Made by a program: the position numbers and the translations under genes. From DASPLX01 sp035627375 (GTDB taxonomy: Bacteria > Pseudomonadota > Gammaproteobacteria > Burkholderiales > Burkholderiaceae_D), in the NCBI GenBank assembly GCA_035627375.1, contig DASPLX010000051.1:1-60110 (forward strand): a stretch of DNA of 60,110 bases, in the 5' to 3' direction. Below are positions 8,485 through 16,205 of the stretch, one piece after another; the first letter of the stretch is position 1; each line of letters opens with the position of its first letter. The notes beneath the pieces were generated by a model. It was not told the origin of the DNA. It worked only from the letters and a program-made list of their open reading frames with translations, and searched no databases.

Positions 8485-9126
8485 ATGGAAACCGACATGA
8501 CCCTGCTCGACATCATGCGCGCCTCGCCGGTGATCCCGGTGATCGCCATCGACAATCCCGACTATGCCGTCCCGCTCGCCAAGGCGCTCGTCGCCGGCGG
8601 CATCCGCGTGCTGGAAGTCACGCTGCGCACCGCGCATGGCTTGCCGGCGATCCGCGCCATGGCCGAACAGGTGCCCGACGCCATCGTCGGCGTCGGCACC
8701 CTGACCCAGCCCGAGGAATTCGCGGCGGCGCGCGATGCCGGCGCGGTATTCGGCGTTTCGCCCGGCCTGACGCCGTCCCTGATCGCCGCCGCCAAGTCGA
8801 GCGGCTTGCCGCTGCTGCCGGGGGTGATGACGCCGTCGGAAGTGATGGCGGCGCGCGAGCAGGGATTCCGGCAGTTGAAGCTGTTCCCGGCGGTGCCTGC
8901 CGGCGGCGTCGGCATGCTCAATGCCTTGGCCGGACCGCTCGGCGACGTGATGTTCTGCCCGACCGGCGGCATCTCCATCGAGACCGCGCCGCAATTCCTG
9001 GCGTGCAAGAACGTCGCCTGCGTCGGCGGCTCCTGGCTGACGCCGAAAGATGCGATGCAGTCGGGGAATTGGCAGCGGATCACCGACCTCGCGCTGGCGG
9101 CCGCGCGCCTGCGCCAGGAGGCATAG
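8485..9126 (+). CDS. eda: KHG/KDPG aldolase (2-dehydro-3-deoxy-phosphogluconate aldolase)
   Basis: This class I aldolase splits KDPG into pyruvate and glyceraldehyde-3-phosphate, completing the Entner-Doudoroff pathway started by edd. The 213-residue protein shows the catalytic Glu segment VLEVTLRT, the phosphate-binding GTLTQPEE and SPGLTPSL stretches, the Schiff-base lysine motif LKLFPA and the C-terminal PTGGIS phosphate site. Two starts are possible: ATG 8485, or ATG 8497, which has GGAAA at good distance and would give 209 residues beginning MTLLDIM. It is probably co-transcribed with edd. Confidence 0.96.
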   Translation: METDMTLLDIMRASPVIPVIAIDNPDYAVPLAKALVAGGIRVLEVTLRTAHGLPAIRAMAEQVPDAIVGVGTLTQPEEFAAARDAGAVFGVSPGLTPSLIAAAKSSGLPLLPGVMTPSEVMAAREQGFRQLKLFPAVPAGGVGMLNALAGPLGDVMFCPTGGISIETAPQFLACKNVACVGGSWLTPKDAMQSGNWQRITDLALAAARLRQEA

Positions 9127-9203
9127 GGCAGCGCGCCGCGCGACGGCGCGTGCTACCATTCCGCGGTCTTGTCGATCTGGGTCGCCTCGGCGATTCGAGA
9201 ACC

Positions 9204-9824
9204 ATGGATCATTCCCACATCATCGATACGCCAGCCCGGCTCGAAGCGCTGTTCGGTCCGGTCGGCGAAGCCTCGCTGCGCAAGCAGGTCGCATATCTGC
9301 ATCCGGTCTACCGATCGATGATCGCCGCCTCGCCGTTCGCGGTCCTCTCCACCGTCGGACCGAACGGTCTGGACGCTTCTCCGCGCGGCGATGCTCCGGG
9401 GTTTGTCAAGGTGCGGGACGAGAAGACGCTGCTGCTGCCGGAACGGCGCGGCAACAACCGCATCGACAGTCTGCGCAACATACTCGCCGATCCGCGCGTC
9501 GGCCTGCTGTTTCTCATCCCCGGCGTCGGCGAAACCTTGCGCGTCAACGGCACCGCCCGCATCTCGGTGGATCCTGCCTTGCTCCAGGAATTCTCGGTGC
9601 AGGGAGCGCCGCCCAAGTGCGTCCTCGAGATCACGATCGAGGAAGCGTTCTTCCAGTGCGCCCGCGCGGTGCTGAGGTCGAATCTCTGGCATCCGCTGCC
9701 CCCGGAAATCCTGGAGACCGTGCCGTCGGCCGGCACCGTGCTCGCCGCGCTGACCGCGAACGATATCGACGGCCAACAATACGATCGGGCGCTGCCGGAG
9801 AGGCAGCGCTCCACGCTGTATTGA
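9204..9824 (+). CDS. Pyridoxamine 5'-phosphate oxidase-like FMN-binding protein
   Basis: The 206-residue protein belongs to the PPOX split-barrel flavoprotein superfamily. Family-like segments are FAVLSTVGPNGLDASPRGD, GFVKVRDEKTLLLPER, RGNNRIDSLRNIL and LLFLIPGVGETLRVNG, which form the FMN-binding barrel. It resembles the subgroup named after Deinococcus DR2398 rather than true PdxH, so the substrate is unknown; general flavin-dependent reductase or heme-utilisation-like roles are both possible. It follows eda after 77 bases on the same strand but has no evident link to that pathway. Its stop lies two bases from the convergent diguanylate cyclase gene. Confidence 0.85.
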   Translation: MDHSHIIDTPARLEALFGPVGEASLRKQVAYLHPVYRSMIAASPFAVLSTVGPNGLDASPRGDAPGFVKVRDEKTLLLPERRGNNRIDSLRNILADPRVGLLFLIPGVGETLRVNGTARISVDPALLQEFSVQGAPPKCVLEITIEEAFFQCARAVLRSNLWHPLPPEILETVPSAGTVLAALTANDIDGQQYDRALPERQRSTLY

Positions 9825-9826
9825 CG

Positions 9827-10807
9827 CTAGCTCGCGCCGCTGCCGTAAGCCGCCGCCCGATTCCGCCCGGAGTGTTTCGCCTTGTAGAGCGCGCGGTCGG
9901 CGGCGCCGATCATGTGCGCGACCGTGGCATTGTGCTGCGGTATCTGGGTCACCACGCCGAGACTGATCGTGACCCGCTTGGCGACACTCGAGAAGGCGTG
10001 CTCGAGTTCTAGCGCCTCGACTTCGCGGCGCATCATCTCGGCGATCCGCATGGCGCCGTCGGCATTGGTGTCCGGCAGGATCGCCATGAATTCCTCTCCG
10101 CCGTAGCGCGCCAGCAGATCGCACGGCCGGCCCAGCACGCGCGTGAGCGCGCCGGCGATCTGGATCAGGCATTCGTCGCCTTTCTGGTGGCCGTAATTGT
10201 CGTTGTAGCTCTTGAAGCAATCGACGTCGACCATGATGAGCGACAGCGGCGAGACGTTGCGCTTGGCGCGCCGGAATTCGTCATCCATGTGGGCGTCGAA
10301 GCGGCGCCGGTTGGCGATGCCGGTCAAGCCGTCGAGCAGGGTCTGCGACTGCAGCTCCAGCGCCTGCTCGCGCAATTGCTTTTCGCGCGCCACCGCCATG
10401 CTGACGTCGGTGACCTGGATCAGGCAGTGGCGCGGCTGGTTGCCGAATTCGAGCGGCATCACTTGCACCGCCTGCTGGATGCGGGTGCCGGCGGCGGCAT
10501 CTTCCGCCGAGGCGTAGAGCGGCAGCGGCGCCTTGTTCAAGGTCTGCGAGATGAGCGAGGAGAAATTGTTCTTCAGTGCGCCGACGACCGCTTGATGCAG
10601 GCGGCCGTTGGCGAGCTCGGGGAACAGCTCGGTGAGCGACCTGCCGAGCATGGCCGATGCCGGCTGCTGCGCGTGGCGCTCCATCCAGTCGTTCCATAGC
10701 ACGATGCGTTGGTCGGCGTCGAGCACGATCAGGCCCGCGTTCACGGCCCTCACGACGCTCGCGAACAGCTGAAGCTGCTGATCGAGTGAATTTTCCGCGG
10801 AAGTCAA
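9827..10807 (-). CDS. PAS domain diguanylate cyclase
   Basis: It should make cyclic di-GMP from two GTP. An N-terminal PAS domain (about 10-120, with AGLIVLDADQRIVLWN) precedes a GGDEF domain (about 160-322) whose active-site signature reads RYGGEEF near residue 236, a functional variant. The domain entry LDGLTGIANRRRFD is typical. The start is TTG at 10807, which overlaps the stop of the upstream CheC-like gene as TTGA and has AGGA seven bases upstream; no ATG gives a full PAS domain. The protein has 326 residues and no membrane segment. It is the third gene of a cheY / cheC-like / cyclase operon, so the receiver and phosphatase may tune its activity. Confidence 0.92.
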   Translation of the reverse strand: MTSAENSLDQQLQLFASVVRAVNAGLIVLDADQRIVLWNDWMERHAQQPASAMLGRSLTELFPELANGRLHQAVVGALKNNFSSLISQTLNKAPLPLYASAEDAAAGTRIQQAVQVMPLEFGNQPRHCLIQVTDVSMAVAREKQLREQALELQSQTLLDGLTGIANRRRFDAHMDDEFRRAKRNVSPLSLIMVDVDCFKSYNDNYGHQKGDECLIQIAGALTRVLGRPCDLLARYGGEEFMAILPDTNADGAMRIAEMMRREVEALELEHAFSSVAKRVTISLGVVTQIPQHNATVAHMIGAADRALYKAKHSGRNRAAAYGSGAS

Positions 10808-11418
10808 CGTCCGATCCTGGCGAGATAGTTGTCGATGTACTGCCGCAAATCCTGCAGCGCGGTCAGGTCGAGCAGGAAGGCGACATAGCCGTTGATCTGG
10901 TGCTTCTCGATGTTGAAGTCGATCTTGAGCGTCAGCACCAGGCCGTCCCACTGGCTGCCGGAGTGGCTGAGGATCTCGTCGCTGGTGCCGACGTGGTAGA
11001 TCGGCAGCGAGCCTTGCAATTCCTTGCCCGCGATATTGGCGAGCGTGCTCATGCAGGAATTGAGGATGATGTTGCCGATCTCGCTCATCGCCTCCTGCTC
11101 CATGTCGGACAATTCGTCCATCGACACCGTCTGGCCGATCATGAGGCGGACGATCTCGAGGCTCTTCTCCTCGGGGAACATGAGGATGGCTTCGGTATTG
11201 AAGGCGCCTTCGTAATGCTGGGTGATGGCGCAGATGCGGCGGCCATCCTTGTTGCCGAGCGCCTTCGCGCATTCGGCGCGCGTCTGGAACAGGATGGCCG
11301 GCACCGACATCGTGACTTCTTCGTGCACGATCTGGCTCATGGCCGCCGCGGCTTGCCCGACGCCTTGATTGAACAGCTCGACCAGGGCGTCGTGCTCGAG
11401 TTCGGAGAGGTTGAACAT
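10804..11418 (-). CDS. CheC/CheX-like CheY-P phosphatase
   Basis: CheC-family proteins dephosphorylate CheY-like receivers. Both active-site helices of the family, with Glu and Asn followed 22 residues later by Pro, can be read here: ELFNQGVGQAAAAMS after residue 14, and SEIGNIILNSCMSTLANI near residue 100. The 204-residue length fits CheC. ATG 11418 is chosen because it overlaps the stop of the upstream cheY gene (TGATG); a GTG one codon earlier is also possible. Its 3' end overlaps the cyclase start. There are no flagellar or MCP genes nearby, so it probably serves the adjacent receiver, not the main chemotaxis system. Confidence 0.88.
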   Translation of the reverse strand: MFNLSELEHDALVELFNQGVGQAAAAMSQIVHEEVTMSVPAILFQTRAECAKALGNKDGRRICAITQHYEGAFNTEAILMFPEEKSLEIVRLMIGQTVSMDELSDMEQEAMSEIGNIILNSCMSTLANIAGKELQGSLPIYHVGTSDEILSHSGSQWDGLVLTLKIDFNIEKHQINGYVAFLLDLTALQDLRQYIDNYLARIGR

Positions 11419-11780
11419 CACGCGGTTTCCACGCTGGTCACGATTTGCTGGATGCGCTCTTCGGTCACCGGCTTTTCGACGAAACCGACGCCGAGCGCCT
11501 GCGCCTTGTTGCGTATGGCGTCCTGGACATTGGCCGTCATCAGGGTGATATTCACCGCGGGCCGCTTGGCGCGCAGTTTTTCGATCGCCGCCATGCCGCC
11601 CATGCCCGGCATGTTGACGTCCAGCAGGATCAGGTCGGGCGCGATGCTGTCGAGCTTGTCCAGCGCCTCCTCGCCGGTCGCCGCCTCTTCGATCTTCCAG
11701 TCCGGACGCAGGGCTAAGATGAATTGCCGCGACAGCAGGCGCGAGACGCGGCTGTCGTCGACGATCAGGATTGTTGTCAT
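11418..11780 (-). CDS. CheY-like single-domain response regulator
   Basis: This 120-residue stand-alone receiver has all the phosphorylation residues: acidic pair D8-D9, phospho-acceptor D54 in LILLDVNMPG, T82 in LMTANV and K103 in VEKPVT. There is no output domain. It starts at the ATG followed by TTILIVDDS; an upstream extension of the frame is not credible. It overlaps the CheC-like gene and heads the operon ending in a diguanylate cyclase. The cognate histidine kinase is not in the window. Output is probably through protein-protein contact with the cyclase or another partner. Confidence 0.93.
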   Translation of the reverse strand: MTTILIVDDSRVSRLLSRQFILALRPDWKIEEAATGEEALDKLDSIAPDLILLDVNMPGMGGMAAIEKLRAKRPAVNITLMTANVQDAIRNKAQALGVGFVEKPVTEERIQQIVTSVETA

Positions 11781-11927
11781 AGCTGTAATTCCCGTGGTGT
11801 TCCGGTGAAAGTGTTTCGTACGGATAACGCTTAGTCTACCCCTCGCGCTCAGCGATTTGCTACTGCGGCGTTGCAAATTCGGGAAAAGCGTTGCCGCTCC
11901 GCTAAAGCGTCGGCTTCAGTGCAGGCT

Positions 11928-11944
11928 AACTTGCACGGCAAGTT
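11928..11944. other. Inverted repeat upstream of rpiA
   Basis: AACTTGC-N3-GCAAGTT is a perfect seven-base inverted repeat in the 224-base divergent gap between the cheY-like gene and rpiA, 61 bases before rpiA. It could be an operator or a 5' hairpin. Nothing else convincing is seen in this gap apart from a weak TAAAAT at 11969. Confidence 0.35.
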
Positions 11945-12004
11945 AAGCGGCTTTGCCGCGGCCGGAGCTAAAATGTCGGCTTTCCTTCTACACGCTTTTC
12001 CATC

Positions 12005-12676
12005 ATGACCCAGGACGAACTCAAGCAAGCGGTCGCCCGCGCCGCCATCGACTATGTCGTCGACGGCGAAATCATCGGCGTCGGCACCGGTTCCACAGCC
12101 AATTTCTTCATCGATGAACTCGGCAAGATCAAGGATCGCATCAAGGGCGCGGTTGCCTCGTCGGAAGCGACCGCCGCGCGGCTGGAGCTGCACGGCATCC
12201 GGGTATTCGATCTGAACGACGTGACTTCCCTCGCCGTGTATATCGATGGCGCCGACGAGATCACGCCGCAGGGCGCGATGATCAAGGGCGGCGGCGCCGC
12301 GCTCACGCGCGAGAAGATCGTCGCTTCGGTCGCCGCCAAGTTCGTCTGCATCGCCGACGGCTCCAAGCTGGTCGACATGCTCGGCAAGTTCCCGCTGCCG
12401 GTCGAAGTCATCCCGATGGCGCAAGCCGCCGTCGCGCGCAAGCTGGCCGCGCTCGGCGGCAGGCCGCAATTGCGCATGCGGGACGGCAGGCCGGTTCTTA
12501 CCGACAACGGCTGCATGATCCTCGACGTGGCCGGTTTTCGGATCACGAATCCGGTCGAGCTCGAAGCGCAGATCAACGCGATTCCGGGCGTCGTGACGGT
12601 CGGCCTGTTCGCGCAGCGTGGCGCCGACGTCGGCTTGCTCGGCACTGCCGAGGGCGTCAAGACGTTGACCTTCTGA
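12005..12676 (+). CDS. rpiA: Ribose-5-phosphate isomerase A
   Basis: RpiA interconverts ribose-5-phosphate and ribulose-5-phosphate in the pentose phosphate pathway. The 223-residue length is standard. Motifs seen are the phosphate-binding GVGTGSTANFFID near residue 25, the active-site strand YIDGADEI near 80, IKGGGAALTREKI near 95 carrying the catalytic Glu, and ADGSKLVD near 120. The ATG at 12005 gives the normal N-terminus, though no strong ribosome binding site is visible. It is apart from the zwf operon but adds the missing non-oxidative step next to tal. It is convergent with the exporter gene, ten bases apart. Confidence 0.96.
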   Translation: MTQDELKQAVARAAIDYVVDGEIIGVGTGSTANFFIDELGKIKDRIKGAVASSEATAARLELHGIRVFDLNDVTSLAVYIDGADEITPQGAMIKGGGAALTREKIVASVAAKFVCIADGSKLVDMLGKFPLPVEVIPMAQAAVARKLAALGGRPQLRMRDGRPVLTDNGCMILDVAGFRITNPVELEAQINAIPGVVTVGLFAQRGADVGLLGTAEGVKTLTF

Positions 12677-12686
12677 TCCCGCGCCG

Positions 12687-13892
12687 TCAAGGCCGGCGCA
12701 CCAGCATTCGATACGACATCAGGGCAGCGGCGCCGCAGACGGCCATGACCGCGCCCATGGCGTGCGCCGTGCCGTCGTTGAGCGCGCCGACGGCCGCGCC
12801 GGCCGCGCTGGCCGCGCCGAACCGCACGGTTCCCAGCAGGGCGGAGGCGCTTCCCGCCCGTTGCGCATGGCCGGCCATGGCGCCGGCCGACGAATTCGGC
12901 CCGATGAAGCCGAGCAGGGCGACGAAGCCGAACAAGGGCAGAAGCAGGCCCGGCAGCGCCGGGAGGAAGCCGTAGGCGGCCAGGAGCAGCAGCAGGCCGG
13001 CGGCGGCGAGCGCCATCAGCGCGGCATTCAGTATCTGCCCCGCGTCGCGGGCCGCCAGCAAGCGATGATTGAGCTGGGATGCCGCGATCAGGCCGCATGC
13101 GTTCACGCCGAATATCCAGCCGTAGGCTTGCGGAGATACGCGATGCAATTCCATCAGGACGAACGGCGAGCCGGCGATGTAGGCGAACATGCCGGCGCTG
13201 GCGAAGCTGCCGGCGAGCCCGAAGCCGAGGTAACGGCGGTCCGCCAGCAAGCCGGCGTAGGTGCGCAATGCCTGCCGGACCGATGCGCTCTGCGCATGGC
13301 GGGCGTCCAGCGATTCGGCCAGCATGAAGCGGATGGCGATCAAGCCGGACAAGCCGCAGCCCGCCAGTATCCAGAAGATCGAACGCCATCCCCAGGCATC
13401 CAGCAGTTGCGCGCCCGCCAGCGGCGCCAGCATGGGGGCGACCCCCATCACCAGCACCAGCCGCGACAGCGCGCGCGCCGCGTCCTGCTGCGAGTGGAGG
13501 TCGCGCACGATCGCCAGCGGGATCACGATGCCGGCGCAGCCGCCCAGCGCCTGCAGGAAACGCCAGGCGTATAGCGCCTCGATATCGGGCGCCAGGGCGC
13601 AGCCGGCCGATGCCAGCGTGTATAGCGCGAGCCCGACGAACAGCGGCGGCTTGCGTCCGAAGCGATCCGACAAGGGCCCGTAAAAACCTTGGCCGAACGC
13701 CATGCCGATGAAATAGGCGGCCAGGGTGAATTGCGCGGCGCCAGCGTCGGCGCCGAATTCGCGGGCAATGGCGGGCAGGGCCGGCAGGTACATGTCGATC
13801 GATAACGGAGCGAATGCCACCAGCGCACCGAGCAGCGGGATGAGCCAGGCGGATCGGGCTGGAAGCCGCGATCGAAGCGCGGAATTCTTCAT
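12687..13892 (-). CDS. MFS drug transporter, Bcr/CflA family
   Basis: Predicted proton-driven inner-membrane exporter with twelve membrane helices, 401 residues. N-terminal signatures of the DHA1 Bcr/CflA group are clear: FAPLSIDMYLPALPAI near residue 30, GPLSDRFGRKPPL (motif A) near 75 and RFLQALGGCAGIVIPLAIVRD near 115. ATG 13892 is chosen; a longer TTG start at 13925 would put one MarR-type operator inside the coding region. The marR gene lies upstream in the same orientation, and two palindromic sites sit in the gap, so export is probably induced by a ligand of that repressor. Its substrate is not known. Confidence 0.92.
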   Translation of the reverse strand: MKNSALRSRLPARSAWLIPLLGALVAFAPLSIDMYLPALPAIAREFGADAGAAQFTLAAYFIGMAFGQGFYGPLSDRFGRKPPLFVGLALYTLASAGCALAPDIEALYAWRFLQALGGCAGIVIPLAIVRDLHSQQDAARALSRLVLVMGVAPMLAPLAGAQLLDAWGWRSIFWILAGCGLSGLIAIRFMLAESLDARHAQSASVRQALRTYAGLLADRRYLGFGLAGSFASAGMFAYIAGSPFVLMELHRVSPQAYGWIFGVNACGLIAASQLNHRLLAARDAGQILNAALMALAAAGLLLLLAAYGFLPALPGLLLPLFGFVALLGFIGPNSSAGAMAGHAQRAGSASALLGTVRFGAASAAGAAVGALNDGTAHAMGAVMAVCGAAALMSYRMLVRRP

Positions 13893-13906
13893 TTGATGAG
13901 GTGGAT

Positions 13907-13923
13907 GGTTGATTTGATCAACC
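13907..13923. promoter_or_regulatory. MarR-type operator, proximal copy
   Basis: GGTTGA-N5-TCAACC is a perfect inverted repeat 15 bases before the transporter ATG. With the similar site at 13940-13954 it forms a pair with the half-site GTTGA, centres 32 bases (three helical turns) apart. Confidence 0.65.
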
Positions 13924-13939
13924 AATATAGCGAGTCATG

Positions 13940-13954
13940 GTTGACTTTGTCAAC
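13940..13954. promoter_or_regulatory. MarR-type operator, distal copy
   Basis: GTTGAC-N3-GTCAAC is a perfect inverted repeat with the same GTTGA half-site as 13907-13923. It lies in the promoter region of the Bcr/CflA-type gene, between it and the marR gene. Confidence 0.65.
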
Positions 13955-14040
13955 TAAATTGGCGGACGCATGGCCGGAACCGGCGCGCCGGGAAAGGCGT
14001 GGGAAATAGGAAAAGTCCGCGCTAGACGGCCGGCACCGCT

Positions 14041-14475
14041 TCAGGCGCCGACATTGCTGCGCAGGCGCTCCAAGAGGCGTATCGCTTGCTCGCGCTCGCC
14101 GGCGTCGAAGCCGGCCATCAGCGATTTCGCGAGCCGCTTGCGGTGCTGCTGCACGCGCTTCTGGGCGGTACGGCCCTCGTCGGTCAGGCTCAGCCGCAGG
14201 CTGCGGCGGTCGTCCGGGCGGGCCGTGCGCCGCAGCAGGCCGCGTTCTTCCAATTGCTTGATGACGCGCGTGATCTGCGCCTTGTCGCGCCCGCTGTGCT
14301 GTACCAGGTCGGCCTGACTGCTGTCCGGATTGCGGGCGACGAAGTTGAGCGCGCGCGCCTCCATCGCGGTGAGTTCCGCGCCGTCGTCGCGCAAGGACGA
14401 TTGGAGGTTGGCCTTGAGCGCGAAGATCAATGCGTTCAGCAGATCGAGAACGTCTTCATCCTGATGCGAGGGCAT
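14041..14475 (-). CDS. MarR-family transcriptional regulator
   Basis: The 144-residue protein is the usual size of a MarR winged-helix dimer. The recognition helix region QADLVQHSGRDKAQITRVIKQL (about 57-78, written in part as SGRDKAQITRVIK) and the wing RRTARPDDRRSLRLSLT with the conserved DxR-type turn are visible. It lies upstream of the Bcr/CflA exporter on the same strand, separated by a 148-base gap holding two GTTGAC-type palindromes, which are its likely operators. It probably represses the exporter and perhaps itself, with release by a phenolic or antibiotic-like ligand, as known for the family. Confidence 0.92.
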   Translation of the reverse strand: MPSHQDEDVLDLLNALIFALKANLQSSLRDDGAELTAMEARALNFVARNPDSSQADLVQHSGRDKAQITRVIKQLEERGLLRRTARPDDRRSLRLSLTDEGRTAQKRVQQHRKRLAKSLMAGFDAGEREQAIRLLERLRSNVGA

Positions 14476-14511
14476 GAGGAGATGCGGGTTGCGTATCGCC
14501 GCGAGGCCGTC

Positions 14512-14784
14512 TTATTCGGACGGCGGCACGTAGCCCGAGGCGACGTCGGCGCCTTCGCCGAAGAAATGCTTTTCCATCTGCGCCGCCAGGTATTTGCGGG
14601 CGCGCACGTCGGCCAGGTTCAGGCGGTTTTCATTGACCAGCATCGTCTGGTGCTTGAGCCAGGCGGCCCAGGCCTCCTTGGAAACGTTTTCGTAGATGCG
14701 TTTGCCGAGTTCGCCGGGATAGGGCGGGAAATCGAGTCCTTCGGCTTCCTTGTTGAGCTTGATGCAGTGGATCATGCGGGGCAT
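14512..14784 (-). CDS. yggX: Fe(2+)-trafficking / oxidative damage protection protein YggX
   Basis: YggX-type proteins are small cytosolic proteins that protect iron-sulfur clusters from oxidants. The 90-residue sequence has the family core from residue 6: CIKLNKEAEGLDFPPYPGEL with the conserved Cys near the N-terminus, then GKRIYENVSKEAWAAW and MLVNENRLNL. The ATG at 14784 or the one three codons later could be the start; neither has a strong ribosome binding site. It lies downstream of argA on the same strand after 85 bases, an arrangement I associate with Oxalobacteraceae, though I cannot check it here. Confidence 0.95.
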   Translation of the reverse strand: MPRMIHCIKLNKEAEGLDFPPYPGELGKRIYENVSKEAWAAWLKHQTMLVNENRLNLADVRARKYLAAQMEKHFFGEGADVASGYVPPSE

Positions 14785-14869
14785 AGTAGATATCCAGTCA
14801 GTGATGAAATGTTGGGGGCAGAGTGCCGTTTCACTCGAGCCTTACCGGCCGTCTCTGCTCCACGATGGG

Positions 14870-16180
<1,311 letters not shown>

Positions 16181-16205
16181 GACGCGGATTATAATGCGAC
16201 CCGCC

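Noticed and set aside
6682..9824. Very long frames antisense to, or in another phase of, edd-eda (up to 976 residues)
   Set aside because: They cross unrelated genes and are typical GC-driven false frames; edd and eda have conserved motifs throughout.
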